From assembly GCA_028292405.1 (NCBI GenBank), contig JAQGMJ010000043.1, forward strand, positions 62,001-126,000: DNA of 64,000 bases, given 5' to 3'. The position numbers and the translations under genes were made by a program. This document shows, piece by piece, positions 25,808 to 34,151 of the stretch (position 1 is its first letter; every line of letters begins with the position of its first letter). This stretch comes from Betaproteobacteria bacterium. GTDB lineage: Bacteria; Pseudomonadota; Gammaproteobacteria; Burkholderiales; JAEUOS01. The notes beneath the pieces are model-generated. The model saw nothing but the letters and a program-made list of their open reading frames with translations, did no database searches and was not told where the DNA came from.

Positions 25808-26386
25808 ATGTCCGCTCCCACCACGCCGCGCGCGCTCAACCACGTCGGCATCACCGTGCCGGACATCTACGCCGCCATCGACTGGTACGGCGAGATTTTC
25901 GGCTTTGCGCACATCATGGGGCCGCGTGTGCTGCAGGCGGCCTCCAGCGTGACGCACGAGACGCCCAGCCTGTTCGGCCCGCGCTTCAAGAAGGCGTACC
26001 AGGCGCACCTGCTGACCGCCAATGGCGTCGGGCTGGAGTTGTTCCAGTTCGTCGACCCGCCGGTGGAGCGGCCTGCCGACAATATGGAGTACTGGAAAAG
26101 CGGTTACTGGCATCTGTGTTTCACCGATCCGGACATCGAAGGCCTGGCGGCGCGTATCGTCGCCGCCGGAGGCAAGCAGCGCATCCCGGTGGTTCAATTC
26201 ATTCCCGGGCGGCCCTACAAGCTGGTGTATTGCGAAGACCCCTTCGGCAATGTGATCGAACTGTTTTCGCATCACTACGCGGAAGCCTTCGGCAACTGGC
26301 CGCAGCCCGGGATGGCGCCGCAGGCCTACATCAGCCGCGAGGAGCACGCCGCCGAAATGCGCGCCCTGCGGCAGGCGCCGGGCTAA
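25808..26386 (+). CDS. VOC-family (glyoxalase/bleomycin-resistance fold) protein
   Basis: A 192-residue vicinal-oxygen-chelate protein. The N-terminal half has ALNHVGITVPDIYAAIDWYGEIFGF (first metal His), the second half GYWHLCFTDPDIEGLAARIVAAGGKQ (second His) and YCEDPFGNVIELFSH (Glu), so the metal triad is plausible. Such proteins act as lactoylglutathione lyases, epimerases or ring-cleaving dioxygenases. Length and layout favour a glyoxalase-like enzyme of unknown substrate. ATG 25808 is 51 bases from the divergent EamA start. It converges on the dehydrogenase gene with a shared hairpin terminator. Confidence 0.85.
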   Translation: MSAPTTPRALNHVGITVPDIYAAIDWYGEIFGFAHIMGPRVLQAASSVTHETPSLFGPRFKKAYQAHLLTANGVGLELFQFVDPPVERPADNMEYWKSGYWHLCFTDPDIEGLAARIVAAGGKQRIPVVQFIPGRPYKLVYCEDPFGNVIELFSHHYAEAFGNWPQPGMAPQAYISREEHAAEMRALRQAPG

Positions 26387-26397
26387 ACAAAAACGCG

Positions 26398-26420
26398 CAG
26401 CCCGCGCGAGGCGCGGGCTG
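26398..26420. terminator. Bidirectional terminator between convergent genes
   Basis: CAGCCCGCGC (26398-26407) and GCGCGGGCTG (26411-26420) form a ten-base-pair stem with a three-base loop. On the minus strand it runs into GCGTTTTTGTTT, which favours ending the transcript of the dehydrogenase gene; it also follows the VOC stop. Confidence 0.85.
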
Positions 26421-26442
26421 TTGCAGGGAAGCGTGGCGGCGT

Positions 26443-27435
26443 TTATTTTCTCTTTGCTGCTTTTTTGGCGGCGGGCTTGGCGGATTTTTTCGCCGCGCTC
26501 TTTCCGCTGTTCTTTCCACGTTGCTTCCCAATACCGGCCCACTCTTCCAGCACCGCGCAAACCGCGGCGGTGTCGGAGTCGCCGTGGCCCATGGCGATCG
26601 CCGCGGCGTAGTAGGGCGTGGAGGCGTTGAACACCGGCGTGGGCACGTCGAGGTCGCGCGCGAAGTCGGTGATGATGCGCATGTCCTTTTGCTGGATGTA
26701 ATTGCTGACCGACGGGTTGACGTGATAATCGCCCTTGACCATCATCGGGCCGCGCACCTGGAAGATGCGCGAGGAGCCGGCGCCGTCGCCGATCACCTTG
26801 TAGATCATCGCCGGATCCAGGCCCGCCTTCTTGCCGAGCACGAAGGCTTCGGCCGCGGAGGTGTTGTGGATCGACACCAGCAGGTTGGCGACGAATTTCA
26901 TCTTCGAGCCGTTGCCGAAGGGGCCGACGTAATAGTGCGAGCGCGACATGCCGGGGAAGGCGGCTTCGAAGGCCTTCACCGCCTGCGCCGGGCCGCTGGC
27001 CAGCACCACCAGGTCTTGCGCCTTGGCCTGCTTGCCGGTGCCGGAAACCGGGCAGTCGAGCAGCACCATGCCCGCCTTGGCGAGGGTGGCGCGCGCCGCT
27101 TCCTTGGTGGCCAGCGTCATGGTGCTCATCTCGGCGACGATGCGGCCCTTCAGACGGGTGGCGGCCAACTCGCCCATCACCGCGTGCACCGCGCCTTCGG
27201 TGGGCAGGGAAGTGATGATCAGGTTGGCGGCCTTGGCCACCGCGGCAATGGAAGCCACGGCGCTGCCGCCGGCCGCCTTGAGCGCGGCGCGGCGCGCCGG
27301 CGTGGTGTCGTAGCCGACGACGGCATAGCCGTTTTTGGCGAGGTTCGCCGCCATCGCGCCGCCCATGTTGCCCAGGCCGATGACGCCGACGACAGGTTTA
27401 TCGGACGCGGCGGGCGCGGTCTTTTTGGTGGCCAT
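26443..27435 (-). CDS. 3-hydroxyisobutyrate-dehydrogenase-family oxidoreductase with Lys/Ala tail
   Basis: A 330-residue NAD(P)-dependent beta-hydroxyacid dehydrogenase. The Rossmann motif VGVIGLGNMGGAMA is at about 17-30, the substrate motif is DCPVSGTGKQA, and the catalytic Lys is in GNGSKMKFVANLL. The all-helical C-terminal domain is complete by about residue 305. The last 25 residues are almost only Lys, Ala, Ser, Arg and Pro, ending SAKPAAKKAAKRK, like a histone H1-type tail, which family members do not usually have. IlvE at 51313-52308 carries a similar tail. The substrate is not clear: 3-hydroxyisobutyrate, tartronate semialdehyde or glyoxylate are candidates. Confidence 0.9.
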   Translation of the reverse strand: MATKKTAPAASDKPVVGVIGLGNMGGAMAANLAKNGYAVVGYDTTPARRAALKAAGGSAVASIAAVAKAANLIITSLPTEGAVHAVMGELAATRLKGRIVAEMSTMTLATKEAARATLAKAGMVLLDCPVSGTGKQAKAQDLVVLASGPAQAVKAFEAAFPGMSRSHYYVGPFGNGSKMKFVANLLVSIHNTSAAEAFVLGKKAGLDPAMIYKVIGDGAGSSRIFQVRGPMMVKGDYHVNPSVSNYIQQKDMRIITDFARDLDVPTPVFNASTPYYAAAIAMGHGDSDTAAVCAVLEEWAGIGKQRGKNSGKSAAKKSAKPAAKKAAKRK

Positions 27436-27553
27436 GGATTTGTCTCCGGCGATGGTTGCTTATTGGAGTTGCGATGCTAACAGGGCGCATGCGGGCGCCG
27501 TATGGCCTTGCGCGTAATAGCGCGCATAAATCACGGAAAAACCACGCGCCGGC

Positions 27554-28342
27554 TCAACGCCAGTCGAAACGGGCGGCCAGGAGGAGATGGTCGGAGGGAT
27601 GGTCCGGGCCGGGCAGCGGCGTTGTGCCGGTGATGACGGCGGGGAGCAGCGGCGATGATGCGAGCGAGGCGCTGTGGAACAGGTAGTCGATCACCCGCGG
27701 CGAGCGGTTCGGCGCGGCGGTGTAGGCCGCCGGGTGGGCGGCGTGCGCGTGCAGGTAGCCGGCCTTGGTCAGCATGTCGATCACCGGCGCCTCCGGCGTG
27801 ACGTTGAAGTCGCCGCAGAAGATCCAGGCATCGCAGGGCGGCGCATGCGCGGCGACATTGGCGACGAGTTCGCGGATTTGCACCAGGCCGTACTGCGCAT
27901 CGGGTGCGGCCCCGGGCACATCCCACTTCAGGTGGGTGCTGGCGATACCGAGGCGGTGCGCGCCGTCGCGCAGCACGGTGATTTGCGCGATGTGGCCGGA
28001 GGCGGCGCGGTCGGGCGCGGCGTCGTGGTACTCCAGGCGTTGCTGCGATTCCGGCGCGAGGCCGCCGCGCCAGAAGGTCGCGCAGCCATCCGGCTTGTTG
28101 CCGCCTTTGAGGGCGAGCGCGCCGGTGTAGCCTGCCGTGGCGAGTTCGCGTTGCAACAGGGCGAACACATCGCCTTCCACTTCCTGCAGGCAGAGAATGT
28201 CGGCGCCGCTGGCGGCGAGTTGCGCGGCCAGCGCGGGGTGGCGCACTTGCGGCGTGAGCCATTCGTCCGGCGTGTGCGGGTACCACTCGCGGCGGATGTA
28301 GTTGTCGGCGAGAATGTTGCAGGTGAGCAGGGTAAAGGGCAC
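27554..28342 (-). CDS. Endonuclease/exonuclease/phosphatase (EEP) family protein
   Basis: A 262-residue EEP-fold hydrolase. Motifs are FTLLTCNILADNYIRREWYPHTPDEW at the N-terminus, then ILCLQEVEGDVF (metal Glu), STHLKWD, FCGDFNVTPEAP and the final DHPSDHLLLAARF (catalytic Asp-His). The HTPDEW start resembles the CCR4-deadenylase/nocturnin-like branch, so a nucleotide or RNA phosphodiester substrate is plausible. There is no signal peptide. It is a monocistronic minus-strand gene divergent from the split rubrerythrin-VIT1 gene, 91 bases away. Confidence 0.87.
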   Translation of the reverse strand: MPFTLLTCNILADNYIRREWYPHTPDEWLTPQVRHPALAAQLAASGADILCLQEVEGDVFALLQRELATAGYTGALALKGGNKPDGCATFWRGGLAPESQQRLEYHDAAPDRAASGHIAQITVLRDGAHRLGIASTHLKWDVPGAAPDAQYGLVQIRELVANVAAHAPPCDAWIFCGDFNVTPEAPVIDMLTKAGYLHAHAAHPAAYTAAPNRSPRVIDYLFHSASLASSPLLPAVITGTTPLPGPDHPSDHLLLAARFDWR

Positions 28343-28433
28343 GAGCGCGATTGTGAAGCAAAAGGGCGTGGCGCGAAAGCCGCGGGCTTGCGGTTAAACT
28401 TGGTCGCGAAGCAATCCATCTGGAGGGGAAGCG

Positions 28434-29557
28434 GTGAACCAGAAAAGTGAAGCGCAGCGCTACCGGCGCAACTACGAAGACGAGGTCGCGGGCGCGGCAA
28501 TGTACGCGGCGCTGGCCGAAGTCGAAAAAGACCCGGTGCGCAAGGACCTGTTCAAGCAGCTGGCGGACGCCGAGCGCGACCATGCCGAACTGTGGCGCAA
28601 CAAGCTCGAAACGGCGGGCGTGTCGATTCCGGCGGTTAGACTGCCGCTGAAAATTCGCATGGTCGGCTGGCTGGCGCAGACCTTCGGCATCGCCTTCGTC
28701 TTGCCGACCGTGGCCAATGCCGAGTTCGCCGACCGCAACAAGTATGCGGACCAGGCCGACGCCCAGGCAATCTCGGCGGAAGAACGCGGCCATGCGGCGG
28801 TGATTCAGGCGGCGGCGGGACATCGGCCGGACGGCAATGTGGGCGCGAACATCGCGCGCGCCGAGCATTGGCATCGCGGCGCGGCTTCCGGCAACGACCT
28901 GCGCGCGGCGGTGCTGGGCGCCAACGACGGACTGGTGTCGAACTTCTGCCTGATCATGGGCATCGCCGGCGCCGGCACGAACAATCACATCATCCTGCTC
29001 ACCGGTTTCGCCGGCCTGGCGGCGGGCGCCTGCTCGATGGCGCTGGGCGAATGGCTCTCGGTGACCAACGCGCGCGAACTGGCGCAGACGCAGATGGACC
29101 GCGAGGCCGAGGAGATCGAACAGACCCCGGAGGCAGAGGAGAAGGAGCTGGCGCTGATCTACCAGGCCAAGGGCCTGGCGAAGGAAGAGGCGCAGCGCAT
29201 CGCCCACCGCCTGATGCGCGACAAGGGCGCCGCGCTCGACACCCTGGCGCGCGAGGAGCTGGGCATCAACCCGGAAGACCTCGGCGGCAACCCGTGAGCG
29301 CGGCCGTCACCTCCTTCCTGCTGTTCTCCATCGGTGCGCTGTTTCCGCTGCTTCCCTTCGTCTGGTTGCAGGGCGCGCATGGCATCGAACTCTCGGTGGC
29401 ACTCTCCGCCTTCGCGCTGGCGGCGATCGGGCTGATCACTTCGCTGTTCAACGGCCGCAGTCCGCTGTATTCAGCGGTGCGCCAGGTGCTGATCGGCTGC
29501 GCCGCCGCCGCGGTCACCTATGGCGTGGGCGCAGCGTTGGGGGTGTCGCTGTCCTGA
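28434..29557 (+). pseudogene. Rubrerythrin-VIT1 (MbfA-like) iron transporter, split by a frame change
   Basis: The N-terminal roughly 140 residues are a ferritin-like domain with metal Glu/His residues (YEDEVAGAAMYAALAEVE, AERDHAELW, EERGHAAV). A VIT1/CCC1 domain follows (AVLGANDGLVSNFCLIMG, EWLSV, then the acidic/helical cytosolic part). The first frame (28434-29297, 287 residues) stops at TGA just where family members read a Trp before the last three helices. Those helices (SAAVTSFLLFSIGALFPLLPF to 29557) continue in the next frame. One missing base explains it. Alternatively the second part may be re-initiated at GTG 29294, since GTG and TGA overlap as GTGA. Intact homologues move iron or manganese out of the cytosol. 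Confidence 0.8.
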
Positions 29558-29644
29558 GGCGGCCCGGGGCGCCCATGGCCGGCGGTTTGTTAAACTGTCG
29601 GCCTGCATGCAGGTCCATTACGATTCGAATCGAGACAAAGTCCC

Positions 29645-30892
29645 ATGAGCATCATCGTCATTGGCGGCGGCATCGCCGGCCTGACCTTCGCCCTTTCGCT
29701 GAAGCAGCGCGGCATCGACTGCCGCGTCTTCGAGTCCGCGCCAGAGATGAAGGAACTGGGGGTGGGCATCACCCTGCTGCCGCACGGGGTGCGCGAGTTC
29801 TCCGCCCTCGGCCTTGAAGACAAGCTGCGCGCCGCCGGCATCGAAAACCGCGAGAGCGCCTTTTTCAGCCACCACGGCCAGTTCATCTACAAGGAGCCGC
29901 GCGGCGCGCTGGCCGGCTACCCTTACCCCGAGATCGGCATGCATCGCGGCACGCTGCACCGCATTCTTTATGAAGCCGTGCTTAAGGTACTGGGGCCGGA
30001 CAAGGTAAAGATCAACCACCAGTGCGTGCGCGTCGAGCAGGACGCGCTTGGCGTTACCGTGCACTTCAAGGAAACCTCCACTGGCGCGATGCTGCCGCCG
30101 GTGAAGGGCTCGGTGGTGGTCGCCGCCGATGGCGTCAACTCCACGGTGCGCCGCCAGTTCTATCCCGACGAGCAGATGTACTTCGGCGGCATCAATACCT
30201 GGCGCGGCGTCACCCGCATGAAGCCGATCTTCGACGGCCGTACCTATATGCGCGTCGGCTCGATCGACACCGGCAAGCTGGTGATCTATCCGATTATCGA
30301 CGACGTCGACGGCCAGGGCAATCAGCTGGTCAACTGGGTGGCGGAAAAGCGCCAGGACGTTTCCTACCGCAACGACTGGAACAAGCCCGGCAAGCTGGAG
30401 GAACTGCTGCCGCTTTACGCCGATTGCAAATTCGACTGGCTCGACGTGCCGGAAATGCTGCGCAACTCGGAGGTCATCCTTGAGTACCCGATGGTCGACA
30501 AGACGCCGGTGCCGCAATGGACCTTCGACCGCATCACCTTCATGGGCGACGCCGCGCACCCGATGTACCCGCGCGGCTCCAACGGCTCGGCACAGGCCAT
30601 CGTCGATGCGCGCACCCTGGCCGACCTGGTGGCGCAAAGCGAGGGCAATGCCCACACCGTGCTCAAGGCCTACGAGGTGGCGCGCCTGGAGACGACTTCG
30701 AAGATCGTGCTGACCAACCGCCAGGCGCCGCCGGACTTCATCATCATGAAGGTCGAAGAGCTCACCGGCGGCAAGCCGTTTCGCCACATCGACGACGTCA
30801 TCAGCCAGGAAGAGTTGCGGCAGATTTCCGAGAACTACAAGAATGTCGCCGGTTTTTCGCTTTCGTCGTTCCAGGCCAAGGCTGCGAGCTAG
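29645..30892 (+). CDS. FAD-dependent aromatic-ring monooxygenase family protein
   Basis: A 415-residue group A flavoprotein monooxygenase. The dinucleotide motif VIGGGIAGLTFALSL is at the N-terminus, the DG-type motif in VVAADGVNSTVRR near 165, and the second FAD motif FMGDAAHPMYPRGSNGSAQAI near 300. The layout resembles salicylate/hydroxybenzoate hydroxylases and UbiH-like enzymes. The MxPRGSNG segment is a variant I associate with a flavoprotein subgroup of unassigned substrate. No ring-cleavage genes are near. ATG 29645 begins right before the FAD motif. A REP-like repeat follows the stop. Confidence 0.88.
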   Translation: MSIIVIGGGIAGLTFALSLKQRGIDCRVFESAPEMKELGVGITLLPHGVREFSALGLEDKLRAAGIENRESAFFSHHGQFIYKEPRGALAGYPYPEIGMHRGTLHRILYEAVLKVLGPDKVKINHQCVRVEQDALGVTVHFKETSTGAMLPPVKGSVVVAADGVNSTVRRQFYPDEQMYFGGINTWRGVTRMKPIFDGRTYMRVGSIDTGKLVIYPIIDDVDGQGNQLVNWVAEKRQDVSYRNDWNKPGKLEELLPLYADCKFDWLDVPEMLRNSEVILEYPMVDKTPVPQWTFDRITFMGDAAHPMYPRGSNGSAQAIVDARTLADLVAQSEGNAHTVLKAYEVARLETTSKIVLTNRQAPPDFIIMKVEELTGGKPFRHIDDVISQEELRQISENYKNVAGFSLSSFQAKAAS

Positions 30893-30907
30893 TCGGTCTC
30901 AATCTAC

Positions 30908-30994
30908 TGTCGTTCCCGCGAAAACGGGAACCCAGTGCTCCTCAAGCAAAGCTCGTGAAGACGGGCTGGATTCCCGCCTGCGCGGGCAATGACA
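30908..30994. repeat. REP-like palindromic element
   Basis: An 87-base element with terminal inverted repeats (TGTCGTTCCCGC at 30908-30919 against GCGGGCAATGACA at 30982-30994) and two internal hairpins. Its consensus (TTCCCGC...GCGGG, ...GGATTCCCGCCTGCGCGGG) is of a kind I have met between genes of many betaproteobacteria. It sits between two convergent genes, so it may also aid termination. Confidence 0.8.
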
Positions 30995-31019
30995 GGTGTC
31001 TTCGGACGTAGCTCTGCCC

Positions 31020-32042
31020 TCAGTCATAACTCAATTCCGTGGCCTTGCCGCTGAACACCCGGTATGCGTAGATGGTGTAGCCGACGATCGCCGGCAGCAC
31101 CACGCAGGCGCCGTAGAAAATCACCATCAGCGACTCCGGCGCGCTGGCCGCCTGCCAGATGGTCAGGCGGTCGACGATAAGGAAGGGGAAGAGGCTGTAG
31201 GCCAGGCCGAGAAACGCGAGAAAGAACAATCCCGCCGCGCACACATAAGGGAGCCAGTCGCGTCCCGCCGCCTCGGCTTCCAGGCGCGCCGGCAGGCGGC
31301 GCAGCATCGCTTCCAGCACGAAGAACAGCACTCCGGAGAGCAGCGGAATCGGCGCCAGGAAAAAGATGTTCGGCAGGCTGAACCACTTGTCGAAAATCCG
31401 CGCGCTGACCATCGGCGTGGCGATCGACACCGCGGCGATGCCCGCGCCGGTGAGCCACAGGCAGGTGCGCGCCCAGCGCGCCGCGCGCAACTGCAGTTCG
31501 CCTTCGCACTTGTAGATCAGCCAGGTGCTGCCGAGCAGGGCGTAACCTGCGACCAGGCACAGGCCGATCACCAGCGAGAACGAGGTTTCGGCCAGGCCGT
31601 GGGTAAAGCCCGTGACGAGAGAACCCAGCATCACGCCCTGCGCGAAGGTGGCCAGCAGCGAGCCGAAGTAGAAGGCGCGGTCCCACCAGGGCTTGTGGCC
31701 GGCGTGCGCCTTGACGCGAAAGTCGAAGGCGACGCCGCGCAGGATCAGTCCGGCCAGCATCAGCGCCACCGGCAGATACAGCGCGCCGAGGATGGCCCCA
31801 TGCGCCACGGGGAAGGCGGTGAGCAATATGCCCACGCCGAGCACCAGCCAGGTTTCGTTGGCATCCCAGAAAGGGCCGATGGAGGCGATCATGCGGTCGC
31901 GGTCGGCGTCTTCAACGCGACGCAGTAGGATGCCAACGCCGAGGTCGTAGCCGTCGAGCAGCACGTAGGCCAGCATCGCCACGCCCATCAGGAACAGGAA
32001 CACCAGGGGCAGCCAGAAGGATGCGTCGGTCCAGGTTTCCAT
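31020..32042 (-). CDS. cydB: Cytochrome bd-type quinol oxidase subunit II
   Basis: A 340-residue membrane subunit with about eight helices. The N-terminus has the conserved LLDGYDLGVGIL and the FWDANETWLVLGVGILLTAFP block, and the FDFRVKAH motif follows. With cydA it forms a quinol oxidase that reduces O2 without pumping protons. The pair looks like the cyanide-insensitive (CioAB) branch judged from the short subunit I. It follows cydA by 16 bases on the same strand. No small CydX-like gene was found after it; the space is taken by a REP-like element. Confidence 0.93.
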   Translation of the reverse strand: METWTDASFWLPLVFLFLMGVAMLAYVLLDGYDLGVGILLRRVEDADRDRMIASIGPFWDANETWLVLGVGILLTAFPVAHGAILGALYLPVALMLAGLILRGVAFDFRVKAHAGHKPWWDRAFYFGSLLATFAQGVMLGSLVTGFTHGLAETSFSLVIGLCLVAGYALLGSTWLIYKCEGELQLRAARWARTCLWLTGAGIAAVSIATPMVSARIFDKWFSLPNIFFLAPIPLLSGVLFFVLEAMLRRLPARLEAEAAGRDWLPYVCAAGLFFLAFLGLAYSLFPFLIVDRLTIWQAASAPESLMVIFYGACVVLPAIVGYTIYAYRVFSGKATELSYD

Positions 32043-32058
32043 TGTCGTTATCCTTTGC

Positions 32059-33429
32059 CTAGGCTCCCGTAGGCGTGGGTTGGTCGGGGGTGGCGCCCTT
32101 GATGGCGGCGCCCTTGTTCTGCTGCTTCTCCGGATGCGCCGCCTCGCGCGCCAGGTGGAACACTACTGTGACGTAGGCGACGATCAGGCCCGCATACAGC
32201 AGCAGGTACATGGTGAGAGAGGCCGCGATCATCGCGGGGGGCGTGCTTGATGCCGCCTCCGCCGCCGTCAGCACACCCGTCACCAGCCAGGGCTGGCGGC
32301 CGATCTCGGTGACGTACCAGCCCGCCACCAAGGCTACCCAGCCGGCGAAAGTCATCATCGCCAGCACGCGCAGCAGCCAGGTCTGCACGACGTCGCGGCG
32401 CTTGAGTTGCCAGGCTGAGAGCCAAGAAACCGCCAGCATCAGCATGCCGATACCGACCATGATGCGAAAGGCCCAGAACACCGGCGCCATCGGCGGGTGA
32501 TAGGGGAAATCCGCAAAGCCCTTTACTTCGCCGTCCCAGGTGTGGGTCAGATACACCGAGGCCAGGTGCGGCACCGAAATCTCGAAGCGGTTGCTGCGCG
32601 TCTGGCTGTCGGGCAGGGCGAACAATATGGCGGGCACGTCCTTCTGGGTTTCCCACAGGCCTTCCATCGCCGCCACCTTCACCGGCTGATGCTCCAGCGT
32701 GTTCAGGCCATGCGCATCGCCCGCCATGATCTGCAGGGGGATCAGCACCGCCGCCACATACACCGCCGTCTTGAGCGTCGCCGGTGCGACATCGCCGCGG
32801 TCGCCCTTGAGCAGGCGATAGGCCGAGACGCCGGCGATGAGGAAGGAAGCTGTCAGCCCCGAGGCCAGTAGCATGTGCGTGAGGCGGTAGGGAAAGGAGG
32901 GGTTGAAGATTACCGCCCACCAGTCGGTCACGTGCGCCTGGCCGCCGACCATGGTGAAGCCGGCGGGTGTTTGCATCCACGAGTTGAGCGCGAGGATCCA
33001 AAAGGCAGAGAGCGTGGTGCCGAAGGCCACCAGGAAAGTGGCGAGGGTGTGCACGCGCTCGGAAACGCGGCGCGTGCCGAACAGCATGATGGAAAGGAAG
33101 GTGGCCTCGAGGAAGAACGCCGTCAGCACTTCATAGGCCAGCAGCGGCCCGGCGATGTTGCCGACCTTCTGCATGTACCCCGGCCAGTTGGTGCCGAACT
33201 GGAAGCTCATGGTCACGCCCGAGACCACGCCGAGGGCGAAGGTGAGGGCGAACACCTTGACCCAGAAGCCATAGGCGGCCAGCCACTTTGGATCGCGGGT
33301 CGCGGTGTGGCGGATCTTGAAGAACAGCAAAAACCAGCCCAGCGAAATCGAGATCGCGGGGAACAGGATGTGGAAGGTGATGTTGGCGGCGAACTGGATG
33401 CGCGCCAGGATCAGCGGGTCGGCGGACAT
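32059..33429 (-). CDS. cydA: Cytochrome bd-type quinol oxidase subunit I, CIO-like
   Basis: A 456-residue heme-binding subunit. His20 (NITFHILF) and Glu100/Glu108 (AYEVLTAFFLEATF) match the heme b595/d site, and His185 (YRLTHMLL) the heme b558 site. The GWYVTEIGRQPW motif is present. The quinol loop is short, giving 456 rather than about 520 residues, as in cyanide-insensitive oxidases. The C-terminus ends in a polar tail. It lies between the GbsR-type regulator (48 bases upstream) and cydB, so the regulator probably controls the operon. It provides a terminal oxidase active at low oxygen or when heme-copper oxidases are inhibited. Confidence 0.94.
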   Translation of the reverse strand: MSADPLILARIQFAANITFHILFPAISISLGWFLLFFKIRHTATRDPKWLAAYGFWVKVFALTFALGVVSGVTMSFQFGTNWPGYMQKVGNIAGPLLAYEVLTAFFLEATFLSIMLFGTRRVSERVHTLATFLVAFGTTLSAFWILALNSWMQTPAGFTMVGGQAHVTDWWAVIFNPSFPYRLTHMLLASGLTASFLIAGVSAYRLLKGDRGDVAPATLKTAVYVAAVLIPLQIMAGDAHGLNTLEHQPVKVAAMEGLWETQKDVPAILFALPDSQTRSNRFEISVPHLASVYLTHTWDGEVKGFADFPYHPPMAPVFWAFRIMVGIGMLMLAVSWLSAWQLKRRDVVQTWLLRVLAMMTFAGWVALVAGWYVTEIGRQPWLVTGVLTAAEAASSTPPAMIAASLTMYLLLYAGLIVAYVTVVFHLAREAAHPEKQQNKGAAIKGATPDQPTPTGA

Positions 33430-33477
33430 GATTTTCTTTCAGTGGCCCCGGTTGGTTCCAATAGAGTTGGGGGGGGC

Positions 33478-34047
33478 CTAAGCATGCGGCGGGCTTTTGC
33501 CGCCCGTCACCAGTTTCAGCTTGTCTTTCAGGTCGAGAAACTTCTGTACCCGCGAGCCCATTTTCATCAGCGACACCAGGTTCTTCGGTTCCAGCCTTTG
33601 CACGTCGGAAAACCAGTTGGTGGTCAGTTCGATCAGGTCGTGCATCTCGCGCATGCGCTGTTGCGCGTGCTGGTCTTCGGCCCCGGAGACGTTTTCCATC
33701 AGCGCCTCGCGCAGCATCGAGAGCGTCGGATCGATCTCGCGCTTGCGCCGCTCCTCGGCCAGGGTTCGGAAGATCGCCCAGATGTCTTCCGGCGCGGAAA
33801 AGTATTCGCGGCGGTCGCCCGGCTTGTGCTGCACCCGGGTCAGGCGCCAGGACTCCAGCTCCTTCAGGCCCATGCTGACGTTGGAGCGCGAAAAGCCCAG
33901 CGCCTCGGCGATCTCGTCGGCATTCAGCGGCTCGCGCGCGACGTAGAGCAGGGCATAGATCTGCCCGACCGTGCGGTTGATGCCCCAGCGGCTACCCATC
34001 TCGCCGAAGTGCAGCACGAAGGTCTGGATCAGGGGCGTCAGGTTCAT
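33478..34047 (-). CDS. GbsR/MarR-family transcriptional regulator
   Basis: A 189-residue winged-helix regulator. Residues 20-95 carry the HTH (GQIYALLYVAREPLNADEIAEALGFSRSNVSMGLKELESWRLTRV) with the wing HKPGDRREYFSA. The longer C-terminal helical part fits the GbsR subgroup. It is the first gene of a probable operon with cydA and cydB. A 24-base palindrome lies 23 bases upstream of its start, suggesting that it binds its own promoter. The signal could be redox, respiration inhibitors or a small ligand; the sequence does not say which. Confidence 0.9.
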   Translation of the reverse strand: MNLTPLIQTFVLHFGEMGSRWGINRTVGQIYALLYVAREPLNADEIAEALGFSRSNVSMGLKELESWRLTRVQHKPGDRREYFSAPEDIWAIFRTLAEERRKREIDPTLSMLREALMENVSGAEDQHAQQRMREMHDLIELTTNWFSDVQRLEPKNLVSLMKMGSRVQKFLDLKDKLKLVTGGKSPPHA

Positions 34048-34069
34048 GGTCGATTACTTGAATGTTTTG

Positions 34070-34093
34070 AATTTTCAGGAAACTGTGAAAATT
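34070..34093. promoter_or_regulatory. Candidate operator palindrome for the GbsR-type regulator
   Basis: AATTTTCA (34070-34077) and TGAAAATT (34086-34093) form a perfect 8-bp dyad with an 8-base spacer, giving 24 bases in a locally A+T-rich patch just upstream of the regulator start at 34047. The size and spacing suit a dimeric MarR-type protein. Binding is inferred, not shown. Confidence 0.55.
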
Positions 34094-34151
34094 GTACGCG
34101 CACCAAAGGGAAATGGCAAGCGGCATCGGCCGCTGCCGCGGACTTACGGGG

